Shown: one piece after another, positions 20,541-28,586 of the stretch
Numbering within the stretch: the first letter of the stretch is position 1
Layout of the letters: every line of letters begins with the position of its first letter
NCBI RefSeq assembly: GCF_013141775.1
Contig: NZ_WHOB01000008.1
Location: 1 to 62,319, forward strand
Direction of reading: 5' to 3'
From: Paenibacillus phytohabitans
GTDB lineage: Bacteria; Bacillota; Bacilli; Paenibacillales; Paenibacillaceae
DNA: 62,319 nucleotides
Notes under the pieces: generated by a model
Told to the model about the DNA's origin: nothing
Databases searched by the model: none
What the model saw: the letters and a program-made list of their open reading frames with translations, nothing else
Position numbers and translations under genes: made by a program

Positions 20541-21485
20541 TCAAAAACGGAATACCCAGTAGATCGTAAAGGCCAGCAGAAATAAAGACAGCGCAAACGC
20601 ATTTTTGAGCCAGCGGGGAGTTGCCATCGTATCCTTTCCCGTCTTCCGTGCTCTGTATATCTGACTTCTCCAGATCTCCGCAGCTTGTGCGGAACCGGGA
20701 AAACCGCCTTTGAGTGCCAGACACAGCCAGGAGGCCAGCTTCTTGTCAGGCAGATTTCTGGCCAGCTTCAGCAGTTCATCCACACTCCGGGTCTGCGGCA
20801 GCTGCTGGGCTGCGGACTTCAGACCTTCTTCATTAAGCAGGCGCAGGCACAGTACGGCAAAAGCAAACAGATCATAGTTCTCGTCTCCCGTCCGGCTGCC
20901 GGCGTTCCAGAATCCGCGGTCATGCCATTCGGTAAACTGCTTCACGCTGCGTCCCAGGGGACTCGCGCCTCCGTAGTCAATCAGCTCGGCTTCCCCGTAA
21001 CTGGATACCATGACATTCTCCGGCTTAAGGTCTCCGAACACAAAGCCGCACTCATGCAGGGTCTGCAGCTTCTCCAGAAGCTTCATGCCGACAAGCCCCA
21101 GCCAGGACGCCCCGTTCCTGGACAAAAAATGATGCAGCGGTCTGCCCTCCACATAACGCATCACGTAGAAAGGAGTATGGTCCCTATCCTTGAAATCATC
21201 CGATTCCAGCAGGTAAGAGGACAACGGTGACTCCTTGCGCGCCCGGTGCTCGCTGCGTTTACGGCAGGATTGCAGAGAGGTCAGTACATTGATCTCTGAC
21301 TGCAGCTCCAGCGTATCGTATCCGATTTTGAGCGCATACCGCTCCCGCCGGCCTTCCCGCTGCACAAGATATACGGTTCCGTTTGCCCCTTTCCCCAGCA
21401 TCCGCTCCACAACATAACGGTTCCCCCGCCATTTGCCGGTAATTACAGTGCCTGCCGGATAGGGTGGATTAGACGACATACCCAC
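20541..21485 (-). CDS. Ser/Thr protein kinase, YabT-like, membrane-anchored
   Basis: A Hanks-type kinase of about 314 residues with a single C-terminal membrane helix (ALSLFLLAFTIYWVF) and no outer sensor domain, the layout of B. subtilis YabT. Counting from the open-frame start at 21488, visible parts are the glycine loop GKGANGTVY (32-40), K54 in YALK, E64, the catalytic loop FGDLKPEN (151-158) and DYGG (171-174). The usual HRD histidine is Phe and the DFG phenylalanine is Tyr. B. subtilis YabT acts in sporulation and DNA-damage control; a similar role is inferred. GTG at 21485 (7 bases from AAGGG) or ATG at 21479 may be the start. It overlaps the VWA gene. Confidence 0.85.
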   Translation of the reverse strand: MGMSSNPPYPAGTVITGKWRGNRYVVERMLGKGANGTVYLVQREGRRERYALKIGYDTLELQSEINVLTSLQSCRKRSEHRARKESPLSSYLLESDDFKDRDHTPFYVMRYVEGRPLHHFLSRNGASWLGLVGMKLLEKLQTLHECGFVFGDLKPENVMVSSYGEAELIDYGGASPLGRSVKQFTEWHDRGFWNAGSRTGDENYDLFAFAVLCLRLLNEEGLKSAAQQLPQTRSVDELLKLARNLPDKKLASWLCLALKGGFPGSAQAAEIWRSQIYRARKTGKDTMATPRWLKNAFALSLFLLAFTIYWVFRF

Positions 21486-22215
21486 CAATCATCCCTTCTC
21501 TTGCCTCGTCATCCCCATTCACAAGATAGTCACGAGGTTCATCCAGTTTATCATAACGGTAATGTTCGAGCACCTTGAAAATAGCCGGTCCTGTCGGAGT
21601 AGCCCCCCGCATCTTCAGCCTGGAGAACAGTGAGCGGACTTCCGATACATTCCGCGTCCAGTCCATATCCAGCACGGCATCCTCACTGCTGGAGTGTCCG
21701 GGGAAATGGAACACGGCAAGCTCGCTCCGCCCTTCCCGCGCTTCCAGACTGAGTGCCAAATCACGGATAGCATCCTCCACAGCACCCAGCTTGGGCTTCA
21801 TGCTCGCACTTGCATCAATTAAAAGGGCAATGCGCAGCGGAGAAGTCTCGGTCAGCTCATCGACAACCGTAACCACCTGTGACCGCTGCTGCGGAGGCAG
21901 TTCTTCGAGGGAACCCTCGCCGAGAATTTTTTTTACCTCTTTATTAACCGCCTGCTGGATCGTCTGAACCACGGTCTTGCGGGTCATCATCTGAATGGTC
22001 TGCGCCAGCTGCGACGTTGAGGCAATCCGGCTGAGTCCGCCTCCCGCTTTGGCAATATCAGCGATCTCCCGGCTTCCGAGTTCACCAATCGTTCCATAGT
22101 CCACGACACCTACGACATTGACCGTAATGCCTTCCTGCCGGGCATGCGCCGCCGCAAGTACCGGACTTTCCCCCACATTCGAACAACCGTCAGTAATGAG
22201 CAGAATCTGCTTCAT
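21469..22215 (-). CDS. VWA-domain protein, YabS-like
   Basis: A 248-residue cytoplasmic protein with a von Willebrand A fold. The metal-site motif LLIDASASMK lies near residue 131, followed by RGATPTGPAI, which fits the later MIDAS threonine. The first 60 residues (MKQILLITDGCSNVGESPVLAAAHARQEGITVNVVGVV) look like the second half of another VWA domain, so the protein may hold one partial and one full copy. The ATG is 9 bases from AAGGGGAG. It is coupled to the kinase gene, as yabS is to yabT. Its molecular role is unknown. Confidence 0.82.
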   Translation of the reverse strand: MKQILLITDGCSNVGESPVLAAAHARQEGITVNVVGVVDYGTIGELGSREIADIAKAGGGLSRIASTSQLAQTIQMMTRKTVVQTIQQAVNKEVKKILGEGSLEELPPQQRSQVVTVVDELTETSPLRIALLIDASASMKPKLGAVEDAIRDLALSLEAREGRSELAVFHFPGHSSSEDAVLDMDWTRNVSEVRSLFSRLKMRGATPTGPAIFKVLEHYRYDKLDEPRDYLVNGDDEAREGMIGGYVV

Positions 22216-22348
22216 GACCGTTCACTCCCCTTTGCCTTGTATCTAGTTCTAGCATATCCAAGGTAGAGAGATTTCAAACGCCGCTTAGCGGAGCTTCAGA
22301 TAAATTAACGTAAGGCCGGGGAACTGCAAGAAATATTTGGATTTCTGA

Positions 22349-22409
22349 TCGCTGTTGTCCCCGGATTTATTAAATTTGTTATAAGGTGCAAATCCGGGGA
22401 CAAAGGCGA
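22349..22409. repeat. Inverted repeat, 20-base imperfect arms
   Basis: TTGTCCCCGGATTT (22355-22368) is an exact reverse complement of 22390-22403. Extending outward, TCGC and GCGA also pair, giving 20-base arms with few mismatches around a 21-base A/T-rich centre. No T-run follows on either strand. Confidence 0.8.
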
Positions 22410-22484
22410 ACGCTGCCGCTTCTACAGTTCCAAAATTCCTCTCCGTTCCTTAACCTCACGATAAGACCAACAATCTGAAGCAAT

Positions 22485-22542
22485 CGCCGCTGAGTCAGCG
22501 GCGGTTGAAACGGGGCGGGTGGATCGATGGAGTGCACCCGCC
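22485..22542. repeat. Two adjacent G/C-rich hairpins
   Basis: CGCCGCTGA-G-TCAGCGGCG (22485-22503) is a perfect odd palindrome. It is followed 11 bases later by GGCGGGTG (22514-22521) pairing with CACCCGCC (22535-22542). The motif TTGAAAC occurs after each hairpin. Confidence 0.7.
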
Positions 22543-22718
22543 TATTGAAACAAGATTTCTTAGCCCACAGGCCACAGCCAGAGGAATATTTGGAACCTCC
22601 AGTGGTGATCAACGACTTAGCTGTTGCTGGAAATCTGGTATTTGCTGCAGCTGAATTGATACGTTTCCTGCAGATAACTATTAAGCGCCCGCTATCGCTC
22701 CTCCAGTCTGAGGTCTAA

Positions 22719-22897
22719 AAATCCTGCACCAAATACAACATTTCCCTCATAAAATCATTCTAAATCGGATATTGTTGTACGAAATGCAGGATTTCTCAGC
22801 TTCCAAGCCATTTAGCGGAGCAATTGTTGTAATTCATACAACAATCCTCCCAAACAACCGGGTAACGCCGAATCAAAGCTGTACTACGTACAACAAT
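22719..22897. repeat. Cluster of TTGTTGTA/TACAACAA inverted repeats
   Basis: AAATCCTGCA (22719-22728) pairs with TGCAGGATTT (22785-22794), with TACAACA/TGTTGTA also matching inside. ATTGTTGTA (22823-22831) pairs with TACAACAAT (22837-22845). CGTACAACAAT (22887-22897) is the complement of ATTGTTGTACG at 22771-22781. A related A/T-rich cluster lies near 52850-52982. Confidence 0.7.
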
Positions 22898-23112
22898 TTC
22901 ATGCCTGAACCGAGACGGACCAGGGCTGCCAGTGGTTCTTGAATCCCATGGCAGCGTGACGGACGAAAAATAGAGGGAACTTAAGAATCCCACTTACTGC
23001 ATGGACGAAATCCTTACTCTGCAGGGGGAGGCGTTTATCGGCTGGCCACAATTTTTAAGTTCAGCTTATAAGATAATAATGAAAGAACAGTGTCAGGTGA
23101 ATGATAGGTTAC

Positions 23113-25620
23113 CTAACTAACTGTACGCGGTCTCTCCATACGACCCACGCCCGGCATATGCAGGCTGGACCACTCCGGATGGAAATGATCGACACGGCTG
23201 ACGACAATCGTCATATCATCATGGATCTCATTGCCCTGGTAACGGATTACCTTATCCAGCAGGCTGTCGGCCATATCCTGAGGATCATCACCTTCCAGCT
23301 CCTGGATCAGGCGTTTCATCCATATCTCTTTATTAACGGCATATCCGGGCGCATCATAAATACCATCGGTCATCATAATGAGAATATCCCCGGGACGCAG
23401 CTGCATGGTGACCAGGTCCACTTCGATATCTTTAATAATTCCAATCGGCAGATTGCTGGCTGTCACCGGAATAACCTCGCTGCCCCGCCGGATAAAGCTT
23501 GGTGCTGACGCGATCTTCATGAAGATGGTCTGCGCCGAATATTGATCGATCAGCGCCATATCCACGGTCGCATAGAATTCATCCGGGGAACGCAGCAGCA
23601 GAATCGAATTGACGGACTTGACCGCCAGCTTCTCATCCATCCCGGATTGCAGCAGCTTCTCCAGCATGGATAGCGCAGCGCTGCTCTCCATCCGGGCCCG
23701 CTCGCCGTTGCCCATTCCATCGCTGATCGACACAGCAAAGGTGCCATTTCCGAGCTCCACCGTACTGAAGCTGTCGCCGGACATTATGTCGCCTCCTTTG
23801 GCAGCCCCGGCTACGCCGGTATTGATTTCATAAGCTTTGGCCGAACCAAAAGTCACCATGGATAAGCCTTCGCGCGGGTGCACCGCTGTTTCACTTACCA
23901 CCGCAATATTCTCCTCCAGGATATCGGAGAGCAGCGGGGCAATCATTTTGCGGCATTCGTCAAAGCCCCGGGTATAAGCATGCACTACTTCAATTTCTAC
24001 CCGCCCGGGATCAAGGCTTAGAATTTCTATAGTGTGAATTGACAGGCCCAGCTTCTCCAGTGCCTCGCGAATCTGTCCCTCCTGGCGGTACATCGCCTGG
24101 CCCTCCCGCTTGATTTCCTTCGCCAGATCCTCCATAACCTGAGAGACCCCGGATAATTGCTCGGCAACAAATTGGCGGCTGTCGTATATTTGCCGCTTCC
24201 AGCGCATATCATGCTGATAGAGTTCATATTGGCCCTTCATTACTTCCAGCACTTCGCCCGTCTTGCCGCAGATCCGGTTCCATTCCGGAGGCAGCTGGGC
24301 CGCTGTAATGTCGGGGCATTCCTCCACAGTAGTCATCATATCGGTCATATATCTGTATGTCTGATAGAACTTGGCATCCCAGCAGTGAGTACGCCGGATG
24401 CAGCCGGCGCAGGCTCCTTCCGTTACCGTTTTCATAAAATCCTCCATTTCACGGTCGCTTTTACCTGCTTCCGTGGCCCGGGGAATTTGACCAAAGCTGC
24501 TGGAGAGCTGACGGAATACCTGAGAGAACTGGGTAACCCGGTCTGCTGTAATATCCCGCACTCTGCGGGCATATTCATGTTGAGAGCGGCTATGGTCAGC
24601 AGTGCCCGGTACATATTTGGCAATGGCAGAAATAATGCCTTTAGGTGTCAGAAGAAACAACACTACGGCCGCGCAGGTCTCCCAGGTGGAATTCATCACA
24701 TCGCCCGGTCCCATGAAATATACCGACAATATGGTTGAACCCAGCAGCATCCCGATAGAGACGGCCCCTTTGCGTCCGGACTGCATCATTCCCGCCAGCA
24801 TGCCGGAGAAGGCCAGCAGACTCATCTGATAAATGGCACTTACATCAGCCAGACTGAGGATCAGTCCGGTGACGACACCGACGGCTGCCCCGAGCGGGGC
24901 TCCACCGGCAAGGGCAAAGAGCAGAATGAGGAAACGCGATAAAATATGCTCCAGAGAAAGGCCGTTTACCGTCCACCCGACCAGGCCTGTCATCACGGAG
25001 GCCAGCAGAATAATCAGGCAGAGGACCTCTTCATTGCGAAGCGCCCTGCTTTTTTGCTTATAAGTGAACACCGGAAGCGCCTGCAGGAATACGAGCGTCA
25101 GCACAAACCCAAGCAAAGCATCAATCGTTGCCATCATCAGCGGATACCAGGCCAGCGTCGGCCCGATTACCACCCGGAACAGTCCCACCATAAAAGAAGC
25201 CACGAATACCATCAGCGGCGCATAGGACAGATCCACCCGCTGGAAGTTCTCCATTCCTTTGTAAATCAGATAAAAGATAATCAGCTCTGCGGCAACCACT
25301 ATAGCACCGGGAAACGGGGTAAAGAGACTTCCGAGCAGAATAGCCGCAGCCACAGGCAGCGTAGAGTCCCTGCGCATAAATACAATGACGGCGAAATAAG
25401 CGGCAGCAAAAGGAGTCAGCTCGTCCAAAATCATGGCACGGCCCAGTAAAAAGCCCATCAGACTCAGCAGCATTGCCCACTTCTTGACCGCGATGAACTG
25501 GAGGACCGGCTGTTTCATACTCCACGCCTTCAGACGTGTACTCCAAGCTTCCTTCTGAATCTTGTCTTTGCTTCCTGCTCTTGTCCACTCCGGCAAATTC
25601 ACCACATTGCTTTTACTCAT
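23113..25620 (-). CDS. spoIIE: Stage II sporulation protein E, PP2C-type phosphatase
   Basis: SpoIIE dephosphorylates the anti-anti-sigma factor SpoIIAA in the forespore to release sigma-F, and takes part in polar septation. The 835 residues comprise about ten membrane helices (roughly residues 45-330), a central region with a CxxC-like patch (GACAGCIRRTHC near 400), and a C-terminal PP2C domain from about residue 600 with GGDIMSGDSFSTVELGNGTFAVSISDGMGNGERA and IMMTDGIYDAPG. The ribosome site is weak (AGGGG next to the ATG). A Spo0A-type promoter precedes it. Confidence 0.97.
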   Translation of the reverse strand: MSKSNVVNLPEWTRAGSKDKIQKEAWSTRLKAWSMKQPVLQFIAVKKWAMLLSLMGFLLGRAMILDELTPFAAAYFAVIVFMRRDSTLPVAAAILLGSLFTPFPGAIVVAAELIIFYLIYKGMENFQRVDLSYAPLMVFVASFMVGLFRVVIGPTLAWYPLMMATIDALLGFVLTLVFLQALPVFTYKQKSRALRNEEVLCLIILLASVMTGLVGWTVNGLSLEHILSRFLILLFALAGGAPLGAAVGVVTGLILSLADVSAIYQMSLLAFSGMLAGMMQSGRKGAVSIGMLLGSTILSVYFMGPGDVMNSTWETCAAVVLFLLTPKGIISAIAKYVPGTADHSRSQHEYARRVRDITADRVTQFSQVFRQLSSSFGQIPRATEAGKSDREMEDFMKTVTEGACAGCIRRTHCWDAKFYQTYRYMTDMMTTVEECPDITAAQLPPEWNRICGKTGEVLEVMKGQYELYQHDMRWKRQIYDSRQFVAEQLSGVSQVMEDLAKEIKREGQAMYRQEGQIREALEKLGLSIHTIEILSLDPGRVEIEVVHAYTRGFDECRKMIAPLLSDILEENIAVVSETAVHPREGLSMVTFGSAKAYEINTGVAGAAKGGDIMSGDSFSTVELGNGTFAVSISDGMGNGERARMESSAALSMLEKLLQSGMDEKLAVKSVNSILLLRSPDEFYATVDMALIDQYSAQTIFMKIASAPSFIRRGSEVIPVTASNLPIGIIKDIEVDLVTMQLRPGDILIMMTDGIYDAPGYAVNKEIWMKRLIQELEGDDPQDMADSLLDKVIRYQGNEIHDDMTIVVSRVDHFHPEWSSLHMPGVGRMERPRTVS

Positions 25621-25656
25621 TCCCCTGCACCACCCGTATAAGAATTTATGGTTCTC

Positions 25657-25745
25657 ATTATATAGCGGGGGTCTTATGAAAGTTTGTCAGAAACAGAGAG
25701 CAGGCTGTAAAAATATTCCGACAAAAAAGCCTCTGCCGACATTTT
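25657..25745 (-). promoter_or_regulatory. Probable Spo0A-dependent promoter of spoIIE
   Basis: On the minus strand TATAAT (25657-25662) lies 21-22 bases from a -35-like TGACAA/CTGACA (25684-25690), the abnormally long spacing known for B. subtilis spoIIE. Spo0A-box-like sequences are TTTGTCAGAA (25683-25692, over the -35), the complement of TTCCGACAAA (25716-25725) and TGTCGGCAG (25733-25741). Confidence 0.55.
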
Positions 25746-26004
25746 ATGGAAAAACCTTTCTAACCCTTACGGAGCCAAAGGTTAGCCCTTGCCGGGGCTG
25801 GCCATGACGGCGGACGTTGCCGGTGCCCGCGCATACTTTCGTCAGCGATTGCCCTAGAGTTATGTGAGAATGGCTTGGATGCTGTCGGCAATTTGTTTGT
25901 GGCCGACAAAAAACAGCCTGGCTGCGAATCCTACACTGAAGTTAATGCAGAGCTTACTGCCATTGCGGAAAAATTCCAGGAATTGCACTATTACCAGAAC
26001 ACAC
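25746..26004. other. Intergenic stretch between spoIIE and the S1 gene
   Basis: No gene is called. The plus strand from about 25842 reads as a codon-like frame (including LDAVGNLFVADKKQPG and NAELTAIAEKFQELHYY) but has no ribosome site and runs on antisense to the S1 gene. It may be a decayed gene fragment. The tRNA genes found here in B. subtilis are absent. Confidence 0.4.
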
Positions 26005-26039
26005 AAAAAAACCGCGAAGGGCATGAAGCCCCAGCGGTT
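26005..26039 (-). terminator. Intrinsic terminator after the S1-domain gene
   Basis: On the minus strand AACCGC and GCGGTT, with an inner GGGC/GCCC stem, are followed by TTTTTTG about 25 bases past the stop at 26063. Confidence 0.85.
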
Positions 26040-26062
26040 ATTTATGATGTGCAAGACTCAGA

Positions 26063-26566
26063 TTATACGCGCTTGGCTCCACGGCCGCCGCGCTTTCCTT
26101 CTGTGTTCTTCTTGATCGAAGATATCCGTTCTTCGCTGTCTTTCAGGAAGCGTGACATTTTATCCTCGAATGAAGGTTTACCGGCTGCAGGCTTGAATGG
26201 ACGCCCACCCCGTTCACGATTGAATCCACCACCGCCGCCTCCGCCACTGCCGCCACCACCGCCGAAACGGTCTCCACCGCTTGGACGTTCTGGTCTTGGA
26301 GCTCTGGGGGGACGTACTTCTGACGCCGGCTTATCAACGGCCTGCTTAATGGAAAGTCCGATCTTGCCGTCCTTGTCAACATTGATCACCTTGACGGTTA
26401 CTACATCCGCAATCTTCAAATGATCGTTAACATCCTTGACGTAGTTATCGGCGATCTCCGAGATGTGAACGAGACCTGTGACACCTCCTGACAGATCCAC
26501 AAATGCTCCGAAATGCGTGATGCCTGTCACCTTGCCCTCTAACTTGGTGCCCACTTCAATTGCCAT
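26063..26566 (-). CDS. S1-domain RNA-binding protein, YabR-like
   Basis: A 167-residue cytoplasmic protein with one S1 OB-fold at residues 5-75 (GTKLEGKVTGITHFGAFVDLSGGVTGLVHISEIADNYVKDVNDHL...GKIGLSIKQA). A disordered Pro/Arg- and Gly-rich linker follows (GGGGGSGGGGGGG near residue 105), then a basic end (SFEDKMSRFLKDSEERISSIKKNTEGKRGGRGAKRV). It is longer and more Gly-rich than B. subtilis YabR. It probably binds RNA or ribosomes, as in general stress protein 13; no specific partner is evident. Confidence 0.88.
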   Translation of the reverse strand: MAIEVGTKLEGKVTGITHFGAFVDLSGGVTGLVHISEIADNYVKDVNDHLKIADVVTVKVINVDKDGKIGLSIKQAVDKPASEVRPPRAPRPERPSGGDRFGGGGGSGGGGGGGFNRERGGRPFKPAAGKPSFEDKMSRFLKDSEERISSIKKNTEGKRGGRGAKRV

Positions 26567-26694
26567 AGAATAAAATGATCCTCCCTTAAAAATATACAGA
26601 CGAATATTAAGTTCATCCTGTCTGCGGTGATTTGATTATACAGTAAAGAAGAAGGCAAGGCAACAGAGCGAAAGCCCCTTTTAGCCTGCTTTTA

Positions 26695-27027
26695 TTACTC
26701 AGATTGCTCTGTGCGGATAGGTGATTCACCTTCTGGATACATATTATACCATTTACGCGCTAATTGTCCGATATACTCATCATCATTCAGCCGCGAGACT
26801 TCATATTTCAGTTGGTTGAGCGAAGCTGTGACACTTTCATTGCTCTGCTGCTTCTTCGCAAGCTGTTCAGTCTTGTCGGCAATAGCTGAACTCTGGGCAA
26901 AGAAAGTAAACCCGGCCCAGCCGAAGAATACCGCCACTACAAAAATCCATATAAACTTTCTTCTCTTCGCGCCTGCGGCCGAAGCCTTATGGTTATCATT
27001 CTTCTCTTCCGCAGAGAATCTGTTCAT
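26695..27027 (-). CDS. divIC: Cell-division septum protein DivIC
   Basis: DivIC is a bitopic divisome protein that works with DivIB and FtsL at the septum. The 110 residues have a basic cytoplasmic start, one membrane helix (FIWIFVVAVFFGWAGFTFFA, about 29-48), then a coiled coil (KTEQLAKKQQSNESVTASLNQLKYEVSRLNDDEYIGQLARKWYNMYPEGESPI) with the family ending. GGGGG precedes the ATG by 8 bases. It follows yabQ by 22 bases in the yabP-yabQ-divIC order of B. subtilis. Confidence 0.93.
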   Translation of the reverse strand: MNRFSAEEKNDNHKASAAGAKRRKFIWIFVVAVFFGWAGFTFFAQSSAIADKTEQLAKKQQSNESVTASLNQLKYEVSRLNDDEYIGQLARKWYNMYPEGESPIRTEQSE

Positions 27028-27049
27028 ACAGCGTACCCCCAGTTCAAGA

Positions 27050-27613
27050 TCAGCGTTTCCGCCATCCCGATATCCATTTAGTGATCCTCACCATCCTGGC
27101 ACTGTGATAGAACCGGGAAAGATACGGAGAGACCCACCTTACAGGAAGTACCCAGATTGGCTTGGTTAGACGCAGCAGCAGCTTCAAAATATAGAGCAGG
27201 ATCCGGCCGAGCAGCAGCAGCGTTCCCTTCACAAGGCGCCACAGCCAGAGAAGCGGCCATCCGATCACGATCTCAATACATCTCCATAGCATCCTGCACG
27301 TATACTGAACCGACTGAATTAACATTAACACAAAACGCCTCACCGTAACACTGAAGATCAAAAAATAGATCCATACACCTAGAAAGAGTCCGAGAAAGAC
27401 ATAAAACCTCAATTGTCCCTGATTTCCGGCATAAAGCATGCGAAAGACGAACAGGGCAGCCGCTATCCAGTACAGCAGATCCAGCAGCGCATTCAGCCAT
27501 TTGGGAAAGCTCAGCTTCAGCGACAGCACCCGGTAGCTGTCATAGGCCAGTCCCATGGCTGTGCCGGCCAGCACCATGTAGAGCAGGGTGATCCATTGGA
27601 CCGCGGGATTCAT
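27050..27613 (-). CDS. yabQ: Spore cortex biosynthesis protein YabQ
   Basis: YabQ is a membrane protein needed for cortex formation in B. subtilis. The 187-residue product has about four to five hydrophobic segments (WITLLYMVLAGTAMGLAYDSYRVL, LLDLLYWIAAALFVFRMLY, LRFYVFLGLFLGVWIYFLIF, and PLLWLWRLVKGTLLLLGRILLYILKLLL) with a basic C-terminus. It overlaps yabP by four bases, so the two are co-translated, and expression is expected in the mother cell under sigma-E. The mechanism is not known. Confidence 0.92.
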   Translation of the reverse strand: MNPAVQWITLLYMVLAGTAMGLAYDSYRVLSLKLSFPKWLNALLDLLYWIAAALFVFRMLYAGNQGQLRFYVFLGLFLGVWIYFLIFSVTVRRFVLMLIQSVQYTCRMLWRCIEIVIGWPLLWLWRLVKGTLLLLGRILLYILKLLLRLTKPIWVLPVRWVSPYLSRFYHSARMVRITKWISGWRKR

Positions 27614-27894
27614 TTGAACAGCTTACGGAGAATCCCTTTATTTTTGCCCTGCGTACCGGGGTCCAGATAAATCAGGGAATGAACATTGCCTTCAAGTGAC
27701 AACAATCCATTCTCCAGACTTAAATTTTTGATATGTAAATGATTTCCCCGAATGGTGAGATGGCCGAGTTCCGTACGTAGCAGAAACTCCTCGCTGTCAA
27801 AGCTCTCTACATTCTGCACGCCCGTAAGTTCGACCTGTTTACGGCTGTGCATGTGCAGATCATGTTGTTTATTGACTTTGGCTGGCTCGATCAT
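27610..27894 (-). CDS. yabP: Sporulation protein YabP
   Basis: YabP is a small sigma-E-controlled protein of the YabP/YqfC family, required for normal sporulation. The 94 residues show the family core RKQVELTGVQNVESFDSEEFLLRTELGHLTIRGNHLHIKNLSLENGLLSLEGNVHSLIYL. The ATG is 8 bases from AGGAGGGG. A sigma-E-like promoter precedes it and a terminator separates it from rqcP upstream, so yabP-yabQ can be switched on apart from the growth genes. Confidence 0.94.
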   Translation of the reverse strand: MIEPAKVNKQHDLHMHSRKQVELTGVQNVESFDSEEFLLRTELGHLTIRGNHLHIKNLSLENGLLSLEGNVHSLIYLDPGTQGKNKGILRKLFK

Positions 27895-27920
27895 AGCATG
27901 TACCCCTCCTTCTTGGTTCT

Positions 27921-27948
27921 AATCTATGACGGAAGGACAGGGTATAGA
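27921..27948 (-). promoter_or_regulatory. Possible sigma-E promoter of yabP-yabQ
   Basis: On the minus strand CATAGATT (27921-27928) fits the sigma-E -10 consensus (CATA...T), with TCTATAC (27942-27948) 13 bases upstream as a weaker -35. B. subtilis yabP is sigma-E dependent, which supports the reading. Confidence 0.45.
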
Positions 27949-27972
27949 ACATGAAGGAATGCCATGCATCGT

Positions 27973-28010
27973 AAAAAAGCGCAACTTCACATAGAGTAAA
28001 GTTACGCTTT
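27973..28010 (-). terminator. Intrinsic terminator after rqcP
   Basis: On the minus strand AAAGCGTAACTTTAC pairs with GTGAAGTTGCGCTTT (two wobbles) and runs into TTTT, about 25 bases past the rqcP stop. Confidence 0.85.
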
Positions 28011-28035
28011 CGGTTACTGCCTTTGAATATCTGCC

Positions 28036-28314
28036 TTACCAGTCGAGTCCGGTGCTTTTGGCCACAGGCTCTTCACGGAGCAGGGTATACATTCCGGCGG
28101 CCTCGTCCTTGCGGGTGGTCTCCACCAGCTTTTCGACTTTGACCGTCACAAGCTTTTGGCCGAACTGCACGGTAATCTCGTCACCGATCTTCACAGTGCT
28201 GCTCGGTTTGGATTCCCGTCCATTGATCAGTACCCGGCCCTGTTCGGACACATCCTTGGCCACGGTGCGGCGCTTGATCAGACGGGAAACTTTCAGGAAC
28301 TTGTCCAGACGCAT
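28036..28314 (-). CDS. rqcP: S4-domain ribosome quality control factor RqcP (YabO)
   Basis: RqcP binds stalled 50S subunits and supports alanine tailing by RqcH. The 92 residues are essentially one S4 domain (MRLDKFLKVSRLIKRRTVAKDVSEQGRVLINGRESKPSSTVKIGDEITVQFGQKLVTVKVEKL) plus a short tail. Its ATG overlaps the HU stop by one base (TAATG). The yabN-yabO order is conserved, but here the HU gene is inserted between them. Confidence 0.93.
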   Translation of the reverse strand: MRLDKFLKVSRLIKRRTVAKDVSEQGRVLINGRESKPSSTVKIGDEITVQFGQKLVTVKVEKLVETTRKDEAAGMYTLLREEPVAKSTGLDW

Positions 28315-28586
28315 TAGTTAACGGCTTCTTTAAGCTTGTTACCTGCCTTGAAGGCCGGTACAGTCGATTCAGGGATTTCAATAGGTGTGCCCGATTGCGG
28401 GTTACGGCCGGTACGGCCGGAACGTTTGCGGGTTTCAAAAGTACCGAATCCGATCAGCTGCACTTTATCTCCGCTTGCCAGAGCTTCTGTGATTTCGCCC
28501 AGAACCCCGTTGAGTACTGCTTCTACATCTTTTTTGGCCAATCCGCTTTTTTCGGAAATGTTGTTTACCAGATCTGTCTTGTTCAT
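28314..28586 (-). CDS. hup: HU family DNA-binding protein
   Basis: HU is the abundant nucleoid protein that bends DNA. The 90-residue product is full length: MNKTDLVNNISEKSGLAKKDVEAVLNGVLGEITEALASGDKVQLIGFGTFETRKRSGRTGRNPQSGTPIEIPESTVPAFKAGNKLKEAVN, including the GFGTF and GRNP motifs of the DNA-gripping arms. AGGAGG precedes the ATG. In B. subtilis hbs lies elsewhere (near spoIVA), so its place between mazG and rqcP, coupled to rqcP, is a rearrangement. HU is certain; which paralogue is not. Confidence 0.95.
   Translation of the reverse strand: MNKTDLVNNISEKSGLAKKDVEAVLNGVLGEITEALASGDKVQLIGFGTFETRKRSGRTGRNPQSGTPIEIPESTVPAFKAGNKLKEAVN

Larger units (their letters stand above)
22216..23112. 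other. Gene-poor stretch with many inverted repeats
   Basis: About 900 bases between the VWA gene and spoIIE hold no convincing gene; the small open frames lack ribosome sites. I searched it for tRNAs, which occupy the neighbourhood of spoIIE in B. subtilis, and saw no cloverleaf or T-loop motif. Instead at least five inverted repeats are packed here and are listed separately. Confidence 0.7.

Noticed and set aside
22379..22718. Small frames on both strands in the repeat-rich gap
   Set aside because: They lie over inverted repeats, have no ribosome sites and no recognisable sequence.
22216..26062. Possible tRNA genes near spoIIE, as in B. subtilis
   Set aside because: I looked for T-loop (GGTTCRANTCC) and cloverleaf patterns on both strands and found none.
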